64,000 nt of DNA from Oceaniovalibus sp. ACAM 378 (GTDB lineage: Bacteria > Pseudomonadota > Alphaproteobacteria > Rhodobacterales > Rhodobacteraceae): NCBI RefSeq assembly GCF_008085915.1, contig NZ_VSJK01000001.1, positions 248,001-312,000 on the forward strand, written 5' to 3'. A program made the position numbers and the translations under genes. This document shows, piece after piece, positions 24,608 to 33,454 of this stretch (position 1 is the first letter of the stretch; each line of letters opens with the position of its first letter). A model generated the notes under the pieces. The model made no database searches, was not told the DNA's origin, and saw nothing but the letters and a program-made list of their open reading frames with translations.

Positions 24608-26644
24608 ATGACCGACCCGCTTGTCATCTTCACTCCCTCGGGCAAACGTGGCCGGTTCGCTGTCGGCACGCCGATCCTGTCGGCAGCACGCAAACTTGGC
24701 GTCGATCTCGATTCTGTCTGCGGCGGGCGGGGCATCTGTTCGAAATGTCAGATCGCGCCCCAGTTCGGAGAGTTTCCCAAACATGGCGTAACCTCGGCCC
24801 AGACCGCCCTGTCCGACTGGAACACGGTCGAGGAACGCTACAAGTCGATCCGCGGAATGCTCGACGGGCGGCGGCTTGGCTGTCAGGCGACGGTTCAGGG
24901 CGATGTGGTGATCGATGTGCCGCCCGAATCCCAGGTGCACAAGCAGGTGGTGCGCAAGGAAGTCACCGCCCGCGACATCATCATGGACCCGGCAACGCGC
25001 CTGCTGTTCGTTGAGGTGGACGAACCCGACATGCACGAACCCTCAGGCGATTTCGAGCGTCTGGCCGCAGCGCTTGAGGCGCAATGGGAGACTGGCCCGA
25101 TCACCGCACCGTTGGCGGTGCTGAAGAAACTGCAACCCACCCTGCGCAAGGGCAATTGGCAAGTCACCGTCGCGCTGCATCAGGGCCACCACGATCAGGT
25201 GGCGCGGGTCATGGATATCTGGCCCGGGTTGTACGAAGCCGGGTTGTTCGGGCTCGCCATTGATCTTGGCTCCACCACGATTGCCGCACATTTGTGCGAT
25301 CTGACGGACGGGCGCGTTCTGGGCTCGGCTGGCGTGATGAACCCGCAAATCCGGTTCGGTGAAGATCTGATGAGCCGGGTCAGTTATGTGATGATGAACC
25401 CGGGCGGCGAAGAAGAAATGACCCGCGTTGTTCGTGAGGCGCTGAATCGACTTGTCGTGGAACTGGCGCGTGACGCCGAGATCGACTCGGCCGCCATCGT
25501 CGAGGCGGTCATTGTCTGCAATCCGGTGATGCACCACCTGCTGCTGGGGATCGACCCTGTCGAACTGGGTCAGGCGCCCTTTGCGCTGGCCATTTCGGGC
25601 GCGCTGTCGCTGGACTCGCACGAGTTGGATTTGAGGGCGATGAACACCTCGGGCCGCATCTATATTCTGCCCTGTATCGCGGGCCATGTCGGCGCCGATT
25701 GCGCCGCCGTCGCTCTCAGCGAGGAACCGGGAAAGCAGGACGATCTGACATTGATCGTCGATGTGGGCACCAATGCCGAACTGTTGCTGGGCAACCGCAC
25801 CCGGGTTCTGGCCTGTTCGTCGCCCACCGGTCCGGCCTTTGAGGGCGCGCAGATTTCCAATGGCCAGCGCGCCGCACCCGGCGCCATCGAGCGGGTCGAG
25901 ATCGATCCGGTCACCCGGGAACCCCGCTTTCGCGTCATCGGCTGTGATCTGTGGTCCGACGATCCGGCTTTCGCCGAGGCAACCGTCGCGACCGGTATCA
26001 CCGGGATTTGCGGATCGGGAATTATCGAAGCGATTGCCGAAATGCGCATGGCAGGGCTGGTGGATTCCAAGGGTCTGAACGGATCGGCGGAACAGACCGG
26101 CACCGCCCGCATGATCCCCGAGGGGCGCACGCACTCCTACGTCCTGCATGACGCCACTGCGACCGGCGGGCAAATGATTGCCGTGACCCAGGGTGATATC
26201 CGCGCGATCCAACTGGCCAAATCGGCGCTCTACGCCGGGGCGCGGCTGTTGATGGATGAATTCGGAGCCGAACGGGTGGACCGCGTCGTGCTGGCCGGAG
26301 CCTTTGGCGCGCATATCAGCCCGAAACACGCGATGGTGCTGGGGATGATCCCCGACGCGCCGCTTGATCATGTGCGCAGCGCGGGCAACGCTGCTGGCAC
26401 CGGCGCGCGTATCGCCCTGTTGAACCGCGCCTCGCGCAGCGAGATCGAAGAAACGGTTGGCAGGATCACCAAGGTGGAAACCGCCATCGCCCCCCGGTTT
26501 CAGGAGCATTTCGTGAACGCCAACGCCCTGCCCCATGCCACCGACCTTTTCCCCGAACTGCGCAAGGTCGTGACCCTGCCCGATATGCTGTTCAACACCA
26601 GTGGCGATGGCCCCGACGGACGCCGCCGCCGTCGGCGCAGCTAA
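24608..26644 (+). CDS. corrinoid reductive activase (ferredoxin-ASKHA, DUF4445/RACo type)
   Basis: A 678-residue protein that should reduce inactive Co(II) corrinoid back to Co(I), driven by ATP. The N-terminal 2Fe-2S ferredoxin-like domain has CGGRGICSKC near 38-47 and the closing cysteine in RRLGCQ near 88. After a linker, the ASKHA ATPase part starts LFGLAIDLGSTTIAAHLCDLT near 209-229. It continues with TLIVDVGTNAELLLGNRTR near 381 and GICGSGIIEAIAEM near 465. The C-terminus is Arg-rich. It closes the corrinoid operon and fits the methyltransferase two genes upstream. The ATG at 24608 is chosen over the frame start at 24545, which lies inside the membrane protein gene. Confidence 0.92.
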   Translation: MTDPLVIFTPSGKRGRFAVGTPILSAARKLGVDLDSVCGGRGICSKCQIAPQFGEFPKHGVTSAQTALSDWNTVEERYKSIRGMLDGRRLGCQATVQGDVVIDVPPESQVHKQVVRKEVTARDIIMDPATRLLFVEVDEPDMHEPSGDFERLAAALEAQWETGPITAPLAVLKKLQPTLRKGNWQVTVALHQGHHDQVARVMDIWPGLYEAGLFGLAIDLGSTTIAAHLCDLTDGRVLGSAGVMNPQIRFGEDLMSRVSYVMMNPGGEEEMTRVVREALNRLVVELARDAEIDSAAIVEAVIVCNPVMHHLLLGIDPVELGQAPFALAISGALSLDSHELDLRAMNTSGRIYILPCIAGHVGADCAAVALSEEPGKQDDLTLIVDVGTNAELLLGNRTRVLACSSPTGPAFEGAQISNGQRAAPGAIERVEIDPVTREPRFRVIGCDLWSDDPAFAEATVATGITGICGSGIIEAIAEMRMAGLVDSKGLNGSAEQTGTARMIPEGRTHSYVLHDATATGGQMIAVTQGDIRAIQLAKSALYAGARLLMDEFGAERVDRVVLAGAFGAHISPKHAMVLGMIPDAPLDHVRSAGNAAGTGARIALLNRASRSEIEETVGRITKVETAIAPRFQEHFVNANALPHATDLFPELRKVVTLPDMLFNTSGDGPDGRRRRRRS

Positions 26645-26647
26645 CGC

Positions 26648-27055
26648 TCAGGGGCCGCGCTTGCGCAGGTGCCAGGTCAGCGCGCCGGTGATCAGGATCG
26701 CCAGCGCGTCGTGATCCGGCGGCGCGTCGAACAGGACGGCCCGGTTGCCGTCATAACGAAAGAGATCGGGTAATATGGCCCGAAACTCTGACAGGATCGT
26801 TGTCTGGCAATGGACGTACAGCGCGCATTCACCTGTCTTTGCCACCCCCAGCCGAATTGTCGATCCGGCCTTTGTGGATGATGTCAGATAGGCCGGCTGC
26901 CCCCATTTCAACGTCTCGTCCAACGGCCCCACCCCCGGGGTCCGCGCCGCCGTTGCAAAGATCAGCCTGCGCAACGCCATAAGATCGGCACGCACCGCTT
27001 TCGGAAAAGCAGCGAAAACAGCGGCAACCCGCGGGTCAAAAAAGGCAGGGTCCAT
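26648..27055 (-). CDS. DUF1801 family protein
   Basis: A 135-residue cytoplasmic protein of the YdhG/DUF1801 group, recognised from ETLKWGQPAYLTSS near 50-63 and the GECALYVHCQ strand near 80. The fold resembles MmcQ/YjbR-like small proteins and the function is unknown. The longer frame at 27091 would use TTG, so the ATG at 27055 preceded by GAGGGG is preferred, though that site touches the start codon. It converges with the end of the reactivase gene, three bases away. Confidence 0.8.
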   Translation of the reverse strand: MDPAFFDPRVAAVFAAFPKAVRADLMALRRLIFATAARTPGVGPLDETLKWGQPAYLTSSTKAGSTIRLGVAKTGECALYVHCQTTILSEFRAILPDLFRYDGNRAVLFDAPPDHDALAILITGALTWHLRKRGP

Positions 27056-27182
27056 CCCCTCAGCATAGGGCACGCCGCGCCCGTGCCGCAAAATTTATTT
27101 CGCCAGTCCTGAAACTCTGAACGCCGCGCCGCCGTGGGTTCGACCAGAAGGCAGAAACACTGTCAGTCACCGGAGGACTACC

Positions 27183-28337
27183 ATGCGCTCGATCCTGAAA
27201 ACCACGACCCTCTTCATCGCCTTGGCCGCTGGCCCGGGGTTCGCCGCAAGCCATGCCGAGACCGGCAACCCAATGGTCGGCGGCGCCGCGATGATGGCCG
27301 ATATGAACATCATCGAAAACGCCCTGAATTCGGCCGATCACACCACGCTGGTTGCCGCGGTCAAGGCTGCTGGTCTGGTCGAAACCCTGAGTGGCCCCGG
27401 CCCGTTCACCGTCTTTGCCCCCACCAATGCCGCCTTTGAAGCCCTGCCCGCAGGCACCGTCGAGACGCTTTTGAAGCCTGAAAACAAGGCGATGCTGACC
27501 AAGATCCTGACCTGCCATGTGGTTGCTGCCGATGCCATGTCGGACGCCATCATCGGCATGATCGCCGACGACAACGGCGCCCATCCCGTGCCCACTGTTG
27601 GCGGATGCACCCTGATGGCCAAGATGGACGGCGAGATGATCACCCTGACTGATGAGACCGGCGGCACCGCCACCGTGACCATCGCCGATGTGAAGCAGTC
27701 AAACGGCGTTATCCACGTGATCGACACAGTTCTGTTGCCCGGCGCCGAAAAGGCCGATGCAATGAAAAAGCCCGACACGATGAATAAAGACACGATGAAT
27801 AAAGACACGATGAACAAAGACGCGATGGAGACGAAGGCCGAAACGCCCATGGGTGACAACCCGATGGTCGGCGGCGCGGCAATGTTCGCCGACAAGGACA
27901 TCATCGACAACGCCGTGAACAGCGCCGATCACACCACGCTGGTCGCCGCGGTCAAGGCTGCCGGTCTGGTCGAAACCCTGAAAGGCGACGGCCCGTTCAC
28001 GGTGTTCGCACCGACCAATGCCGCCTTTGAAGCCCTGCCCGCAGGCACCGTCGAAACTCTGCTGAAGCCCGAAAACAAGGACATGCTGACGAAGATCCTG
28101 ACCGCCCATGTCGTGCCGGGCCGGATGACTGCCGCCGATCTGACCAACGGATTGACGGGCAAGCAGTTCAACAATCTGGAAACCGTTTCGGGCGATGCCC
28201 TGTCGGTGCAGAAAACCGCCAGCGGCAAAGTCTATGTGTTTGACGAAAGCGGCAATGCCTTCGAGGTGACGACCGCCGACGTGATGCAATCGAATGGCGT
28301 GATCCATGTGGTCAACGGTGTGCTTTTGCCGAAGTAA
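27183..28337 (+). CDS. secreted protein with two FAS1 (fasciclin) domains
   Basis: A 384-residue exported protein: signal peptide to about residue 22 (FIALAAGPGFAASHA), FAS1 domain 1 (about 29-188), a linker with the pentapeptide MNKDT repeated, and FAS1 domain 2 (about 226-384). The two domains are nearly identical over their first 90 residues (both contain SADHTTLVAAVKAAGLVETL and FTVFAPTNAAFEALPAGTV), so the duplication looks recent. Domain 1 has a Cys-containing variant segment (CHVVAADAMSDAIIG) where domain 2 keeps the usual form. FAS1 proteins mediate adhesion or matrix binding. An AGGA-type site precedes the ATG and a strong terminator follows. Confidence 0.93.
   Translation: MRSILKTTTLFIALAAGPGFAASHAETGNPMVGGAAMMADMNIIENALNSADHTTLVAAVKAAGLVETLSGPGPFTVFAPTNAAFEALPAGTVETLLKPENKAMLTKILTCHVVAADAMSDAIIGMIADDNGAHPVPTVGGCTLMAKMDGEMITLTDETGGTATVTIADVKQSNGVIHVIDTVLLPGAEKADAMKKPDTMNKDTMNKDTMNKDAMETKAETPMGDNPMVGGAAMFADKDIIDNAVNSADHTTLVAAVKAAGLVETLKGDGPFTVFAPTNAAFEALPAGTVETLLKPENKDMLTKILTAHVVPGRMTAADLTNGLTGKQFNNLETVSGDALSVQKTASGKVYVFDESGNAFEVTTADVMQSNGVIHVVNGVLLPK
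27777..27821 (+). repeat. three tandem 15-bp repeats in the FAS1 linker
   Basis: ACGATGAATAAAGAC occurs at 27777-27791 and 27792-27806, with a one-base variant at 27807-27821. It encodes a repeated Thr-Met-Asn-Lys-Asp unit. The period is a multiple of three, so copy number can change without breaking the frame. Confidence 0.9.
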
Positions 28338-28397
28338 GCCGCGCCGCACCGGCTGCGCGCTGTTCGAAGCGCAATGCGGTACAGGTTTGACAAACGG

Positions 28398-28426
28398 AAA
28401 GGGCCGCCCGGATCGGGCGGCCCTTT
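28398..28426. terminator. strong bidirectional terminator hairpin
   Basis: AAAGGGCCGCCC (28398-28409) pairs perfectly with GGGCGGCCCTTT (28415-28426) around a five-base loop. The arms end in TTT on either strand. It lies between the FAS1 gene (plus) and the end of coxM (minus), so it can serve both. Confidence 0.85.
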
Positions 28427-28446
28427 CATTGGATCGGTAAAGGTGT

Positions 28447-29232
28447 TCAGCCCGCCGCCGTTACCGCACGTCCGGTCATCACCTTGATCAGATGTGCGCG
28501 GTAAGCGCCGCTGCCGTGCAGGTCGGAAATCATCCCGTCCGCCGATACGTTCAGATCGTCCAAAGCCGCCGCGCTGAAATTGTCCGACAGCGCAGTTTCC
28601 GCCTCGGACCAGCGGAACACACCGCCCTCGGATGCGCCGGTCACCGCGACACGCACCCCGTCCGAGAATTTGGCAACGAACACCCCGACCAGCGGAAAGC
28701 GCGACGCCGGCTGTGCGAACTTCTGATAATTCGCCGCCTCGGGCACCGGAAACCGAACCTCGGTCACGATCTCGCCTTCCTCAAGCGCCGTGGTGAACAT
28801 GCCAAGAAAGAAATCGTCGGCGGCAATTTCGCGGGCGTTGGTCACGATGGTCGCGTTGCTGGCAAGACAGGCCGCAGGATAACAGGCCGAAGGGTCGTTG
28901 TTGGCCACCGATCCGCCGATGGTCCCGCGGTTCCTGACCGCCGGATCGCCGATCCGTGACGCAAGTGCCGCCAGCGCCGGATAATCGCTCTGTGCTGCAA
29001 TGGCGCCGTGGGTGGTGCCGCCGCCGATGCACAGCCGCCCGTCGTCATCGCTGTCGATGCCCTTCATCTCGGCAATTCCGGCGAGGCTGATCAGCCGCCC
29101 GGGCTGTGCCAGCCGCTGTTTCATCGTCGGGATCAGGGTCTGACCACCGCCCAGCGCCTGTGCTTCTTCGTCTTTCAGCGCGGCAACGGCATCCGCAAGG
29201 GTTTCGGGCCGTTCCATTTCGAATGCATACAT
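28447..29232 (-). CDS. coxM: CO dehydrogenase / molybdenum hydroxylase FAD subunit (CoxM-like)
   Basis: The 261-residue medium subunit of a molybdenum hydroxylase, carrying FAD and passing electrons from the iron-sulfur subunit to the acceptor. FAD-binding motifs are ALGGGQTLIP near 27-36 and GTIGGSVANNDP near 103-114. The family start MYAFEMERPETLADAV fixes the ATG at 29232. It is the last gene of the coxS-coxL-coxM run, 11 bases after coxL. The S-L-M order is the one usual for form II clusters. Confidence 0.92.
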   Translation of the reverse strand: MYAFEMERPETLADAVAALKDEEAQALGGGQTLIPTMKQRLAQPGRLISLAGIAEMKGIDSDDDGRLCIGGGTTHGAIAAQSDYPALAALASRIGDPAVRNRGTIGGSVANNDPSACYPAACLASNATIVTNAREIAADDFFLGMFTTALEEGEIVTEVRFPVPEAANYQKFAQPASRFPLVGVFVAKFSDGVRVAVTGASEGGVFRWSEAETALSDNFSAAALDDLNVSADGMISDLHGSGAYRAHLIKVMTGRAVTAAG

Positions 29233-29243
29233 TCTGTCGTTCC

Positions 29244-31688
29244 TTATGCTTGACCGCCCAGCGACCGGCCCTCGGCCGAACCACTGGAGCGGGCCGCGGG
29301 CTGTGCCGCACCTTCGTTTGCCGTCGCATCGTTCATCGCGGCCCAGACCCGCGCAGGGCTGAGCGGCATGTCGATGTGTGTGACGTTTTTGCCTGCCCTT
29401 TGCAACGCATCGCAGACCGCATTGACCACGGCGGGGGGCGATCCGATTGCCCCCGCCTCGCCACAGCCTTTGACGCCCAAGGGATTGTGGGTGCAGGGCG
29501 TCTGGCACGAATGATCCACCGTAAACATCGGCATGTCATCGGCGCGCGGCATGGCATAATCCATATAGGACGCCGAAATCAGCTGCCCGTTCTCGTCATA
29601 GGCACAGGCTTCCAACAGTGCTTGCCCGATCCCCTGCGCGATTCCGCCATGCACCTGTCCGTCAACAATCATCGGGTTGATGATGTTGCCAAAATCATCG
29701 GCGGCGGCGAAACGCTCAATGGTGACCTTGCCGGTATCCGGATCCACCTCGACCTCGCAGCAATAGGCGCCGGACGGATAGGTAAAGTTGTTGGGATCAT
29801 AAAATGCGGTTTCCTCCAGCCCCGGCTCCAGATCCTTCAGCGGATAGTTGTGCGGTACATAGGCCGCCAGCGTCACATCCCCCCAAGCCAGTGATTTGTC
29901 GGTTCCGGCGACCGTGAATTTGCCGTCTTTCAGTTCGATATCCTGATCCGAGGCTTCCATGATGTGCGCGGCGATCTTCTTCGCCTTGGCGATGATCTTT
30001 TCCGTCGCCCGCACCATTGCCGATCCGCCAACGGCAAGCGAGCGTGAGCCATAGGTGCCCATGCCCATTGGCGCATTCGCCGTGTCGCCGTGGACGATCT
30101 CGATCATATCCTCGGGGATGCCGATCATGTCGGCCACCACCTGCGGGAACGCGGTTTCGTGCCCCTGCCCGTGGCTGTGGCTGCCGGTCATCACCACCAG
30201 CCCGCCGGTGGCATTCACCCGCACCGTCGCCGATTCATACAACCCCGCGCGTGCGCCCAACTGACCCACAAGGTTCGACGGGGCGATCCCGCAAGCCTCG
30301 ATATAGCAGTTGACGCCCAGCCCGCGCAGCTTGCCACGTGTCTTGCTTTCGGCAAGCCGTGCGTCGAACCCGGCCAGATCGGCAATCTCGATCAGCTTGT
30401 CCATCGTGGCATGATAATCGCCGGTGTCATATTCCACCGCCACCGGGGTGGCATAGGGGAATTCGGTGATGAAATTCTGTCGGCGCAGTGCGATCGGGTC
30501 ACGCCCGGTTTCGCGCGCCGCCTTGTCGATCACCCGCTCAAGTTGATAGGTCGCCTCAGGTCGGCCAGCGCCGCGATAGGCGTCGACTGGAACGGTATTG
30601 GTGAACACCGCTTTCACGTTCACATAGATCAGCGGCGTTTTATAGTTTCCTGCCATCAGGATGCCATGCAGCCAAGTGGGCACCGACGGCGCAAAGGTCG
30701 ACAGGTATGCGCCCATGTTCGCATAGGTATCGGTGCGCAGGGCGGTAAACATCCCCTCGGCGTCCATGGCCAGTTCGATCTTGCTGACATGGTCGCGCCC
30801 ATGGGCGTCGGACATGAACGCTTCGGATCGCGACGACGTCCATTTGACCGGACGCCGGCAAGCCTTGGCGGCAAAGGTACAGAATGCCTCTTCGGCATAG
30901 TGGAAAATCTTGGTGCCGAACCCGCCACCCACATCGGGCGAGACGACGCGCAGCTTGTGCTCGGGAATACCGAGCACAAAGGCGCCCATCAAAAGCCGGA
31001 TCACATGCGGGTTCTGCGACGTGGTATACAGTGTGTAATCGCCCGTGCCCTTTTCCCACTGGCCTACGGCAACGCGAGGCTCCATCGGGTTGGCGATCAG
31101 CCGGTTGTTGACCAGCTCCAGAGTGGTGACGTGGTGCGCTGCCTTGAACGCCTCATCCACCGCCGCCTTGTTGTCTTCGATAAAGCCCCAGTCATAACAA
31201 AGGTTCGACGCCAGATCGTCGTGCACCTTGATCGCGCCGTCCTGGACCGCCTTCTTCATGTCGATCACGGCGGGCAGTTCTTCGATGTCCACCACGATGG
31301 CCTCGGCGGCATCGCGCGCCTGTGACAGGGTTTCAGCCACCACAGCGCAGATCGGATCGCCCACATGGCGGACCTTTCCATGGGCCAGAACCGGGTGTTT
31401 CGGCTCTTGCATCGGATTGCCGTGCCGGTCGGTCACGCACCATCCGCAAGGCAGCCCGCCGATGTCGGCGAAATCCTCGCCGGTGAAAATACGCACGACC
31501 CCCGGCATTCCCGCCGCCGCCGCCATATCAATCGATCTGATCCGTCCATGGGCCACATCCGAGCGCAGGAAATGCACATAGGCCTGCCCGGCAAGGTTGA
31601 TATCATCCGTATATCGACCGTCACCGGTCAGAAACCGGATATCCTCGCGCCGTTTGGGGCTGGCCCCGATACCATGATCCTTCGGCAT
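29244..31688 (-). CDS. coxL: form II aerobic CO dehydrogenase-type large subunit (CoxL-like)
   Basis: The 814-residue molybdopterin cytosine dinucleotide subunit. The active-site loop reads VDAYRGAGRPEATYQ near residue 366. The AYRGAGR motif marks form II, while true high-affinity form I CO dehydrogenases carry AYxCSFR. The molybdenum-binding GMGTYGSRSLAVGGSAM stretch near 542 and the catalytic glutamate in KGCGEAGAIGSPP near 742 are present, so an active hydroxylase is expected. Form II enzymes oxidise CO poorly or not at all in tested cases and may act on other small substrates. The N-terminal a/b-hammerhead (GRYTDDINLAGQAYVHFLRS) is intact. Confidence 0.93.
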   Translation of the reverse strand: MPKDHGIGASPKRREDIRFLTGDGRYTDDINLAGQAYVHFLRSDVAHGRIRSIDMAAAAGMPGVVRIFTGEDFADIGGLPCGWCVTDRHGNPMQEPKHPVLAHGKVRHVGDPICAVVAETLSQARDAAEAIVVDIEELPAVIDMKKAVQDGAIKVHDDLASNLCYDWGFIEDNKAAVDEAFKAAHHVTTLELVNNRLIANPMEPRVAVGQWEKGTGDYTLYTTSQNPHVIRLLMGAFVLGIPEHKLRVVSPDVGGGFGTKIFHYAEEAFCTFAAKACRRPVKWTSSRSEAFMSDAHGRDHVSKIELAMDAEGMFTALRTDTYANMGAYLSTFAPSVPTWLHGILMAGNYKTPLIYVNVKAVFTNTVPVDAYRGAGRPEATYQLERVIDKAARETGRDPIALRRQNFITEFPYATPVAVEYDTGDYHATMDKLIEIADLAGFDARLAESKTRGKLRGLGVNCYIEACGIAPSNLVGQLGARAGLYESATVRVNATGGLVVMTGSHSHGQGHETAFPQVVADMIGIPEDMIEIVHGDTANAPMGMGTYGSRSLAVGGSAMVRATEKIIAKAKKIAAHIMEASDQDIELKDGKFTVAGTDKSLAWGDVTLAAYVPHNYPLKDLEPGLEETAFYDPNNFTYPSGAYCCEVEVDPDTGKVTIERFAAADDFGNIINPMIVDGQVHGGIAQGIGQALLEACAYDENGQLISASYMDYAMPRADDMPMFTVDHSCQTPCTHNPLGVKGCGEAGAIGSPPAVVNAVCDALQRAGKNVTHIDMPLSPARVWAAMNDATANEGAAQPAARSSGSAEGRSLGGQA

Positions 31689-31800
31689 AGCTTTTCCTCC
31701 CAGAAAGCGAGGGGTTATCCCCCTTCACACCCGCCGGGGCCGGAAATGCGGCCCGGGCTTCTTCTTTGTATAAATACTCAAAAAAACGCCTGCCGGGTGT

Positions 31801-32286
31801 CTATTCGGCGGCGATGGCACTCACGTCCTGACCGCTGGCCGCCAGGATTGCCTTGACGATGTTGTGGTATCCCGTGCAGCGGCAGATGTTGCCCTCAAGA
31901 TACTGGCGCACCTCATGTTCGCTGGGCCGCGGGTTGTCCTTCAGCAGCGCGGCGGCCGACATCACCATGCCCGGCGTGCAGAACCCGCACTGAAGCCCGT
32001 GATGATCCTGAAACGCCTGTTGAATCGTGTTCAGCGATCCGTCGGCATTGGCCATGCCTTCAATCGTCGTCACCTCGGCGCCCTCGGCTTCGGCGGCAAA
32101 CATCGTGCAGGCCTTGATCGCCTGTCCGTCCACATGCACCACACAAGCGCCACACTGACTGGTGTCGCATCCCACATGGGTGCCGGTCAGCGACAGCGTA
32201 TCGCGCAGATATTCGACCAGCAGGGTGCGCCCCTCGATCTCGCCACTTGTCGCGCGCCCATTCACGCGCATGGAAACCTTAGACAT
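31801..32286 (-). CDS. coxS: CO dehydrogenase-type 2Fe-2S small subunit (CoxS-like)
   Basis: A 161-residue electron-transfer subunit with two 2Fe-2S clusters. The plant-ferredoxin-type set is [15 protein letters not shown] ... AC near 39-62, and the helical-domain set is CGFCTPGM near 100-107 plus CRCTGY near 135-140. The ATG at 32286 has a GGAGG site five bases upstream and gives the family start [10 protein letters not shown]. It leads the S-L-M structural genes. The 112-base gap to coxL contains a short GAGTATTTA-type motif seen again at 44.3 kb. Confidence 0.93.
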   Translation of the reverse strand: MSKVSMRVNGRATSGEIEGRTLLVEYLRDTLSLTGTHVGCDTSQCGACVVHVDGQAIKACTMFAAEAEGAEVTTIEGMANADGSLNTIQQAFQDHHGLQCGFCTPGMVMSAAALLKDNPRPSEHEVRQYLEGNICRCTGYHNIVKAILAASGQDVSAIAAE

Positions 32287-32443
32287 CGCATCCTCCGTTG
32301 ATCGTCTTTGGGGCAAGTTAATCATGCCGGGCAGGGTTTGAGAACCACCGATTTGTTCCCGCTGCCACATTCCGCCATGCCGCAGCGCAGCAGGCAAGTT
32401 GTGAATAAGGTTGTGTAAATCCCCACGGCTGGCGCGCCGCTCA

Positions 32444-33454
32444 TCAGCGGCTTTCCCGCGGGCGCGGCCGGGTCGGGATTTCCTTCAACAACCCGCCGAC
32501 GCCCATGCCCATGATGTCTTGCGCACTGACGGGAACGCCGCAGACGATCCGCTCCAGTACCCAGTCGGCACCATTCAGAGCCGGCGACCGGGCACAGCTT
32601 GGCAGGCCGATCACCGGCCGTCCGGCCAGTTCGCCCAGAAACAACAGGTTTCCCGGATCGACCGGCATCCCAAAGTGATGCACCGTGCCCCCGGCCATGC
32701 GCACCGCCTGCGGCGCGACATCATGCAGGTCGGATGTCGCCGAGCCTGTCAGGATCAGCAACAGATCGGCACCCGCACCTGTGGCGGCGTCGGCTGTTGC
32801 CGCGCGCAATGCCTGGGCCAGCAGACCCGCGTCATGGCGCACGCAAACCACAGGTTTCAGGTCAATTCCCAGGGTTTCAAGACGGGCAGCCATCGCCCTT
32901 GGGCCCTTGCCGTCACCCGTTCCGGCAATCACGGTTTCGATCAGCGTGGCCGTGGATATCGACACGGGCGCGACCGAAAACCCGCCCGCTGCCGCGGTTT
33001 CGGCGCTTTCCAGTGCCGCACCCGGCACGGCATAGGTGATGATCTTTATCGTCGCGGCCATATCGTTCGCGGCCAGAGGCGCCCATTCACGGACCGTGGC
33101 GACCGTGATTCCGGGGTCGATCCGGTTCACCGCGTCGATCCGCTCGCGGTCGATCCGCGCCACACCGCGCTCTGTCGCATAAAGGTTCACCCGCCCGGTT
33201 GCCGCAACCGAAGCCCGCAACCCGGTTTCCCCCGCAACCAGAGCTGCCGCCAGCCGGGTCGCCGCGTCATTTTCGGTCACGTCGCCGGGTTCGGCGCGGG
33301 CGACAGTCACGCTGTTCACGCCGGCCCCTGCAAGCGCCTTGATATGGTCGGCGTCAAGCACGACACCCTTGCGCAAACGCCGCTCGCCGACCTGCACCGA
33401 ATGGGCCAGAATCGTGCCCTCTGCCCGGGCCACAGGAACCTCGCCGAACCACAT
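32444..33454 (-). CDS. molybdopterin-binding protein (MoeA/MogA-like)
   Basis: A 336-residue protein related to the MoaB/Mog molybdopterin-binding fold, with a MoeA-like N-terminal part ([26 protein letters not shown] near 8-33). Its C-terminal MoCF-type region carries [21 protein letters not shown] near 233-253 and [19 protein letters not shown] near 290-308. The usual glycine-rich GGTSxG motif is altered to TGSATS. It likely aids molybdenum cofactor delivery to the hydroxylase encoded downstream. The ATG at 33454 overlaps the xdhC stop (TGATG), so the two are coupled. Confidence 0.85.
   Translation of the reverse strand: MWFGEVPVARAEGTILAHSVQVGERRLRKGVVLDADHIKALAGAGVNSVTVARAEPGDVTENDAATRLAAALVAGETGLRASVAATGRVNLYATERGVARIDRERIDAVNRIDPGITVATVREWAPLAANDMAATIKIITYAVPGAALESAETAAAGGFSVAPVSISTATLIETVIAGTGDGKGPRAMAARLETLGIDLKPVVCVRHDAGLLAQALRAATADAATGAGADLLLILTGSATSDLHDVAPQAVRMAGGTVHHFGMPVDPGNLLFLGELAGRPVIGLPSCARSPALNGADWVLERIVCGVPVSAQDIMGMGVGGLLKEIPTRPRPRESR

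Noticed and set aside
25043-26536. 497-residue open frame on the minus strand
   Set aside because: It lies entirely antisense to the corrinoid reactivase, whose motifs are unambiguous. Long antisense frames are expected in G+C-rich coding DNA.
30090-31325. 411-residue open frame on the plus strand
   Set aside because: Antisense to coxL; His/Arg/Gly-rich shadow with no motif.
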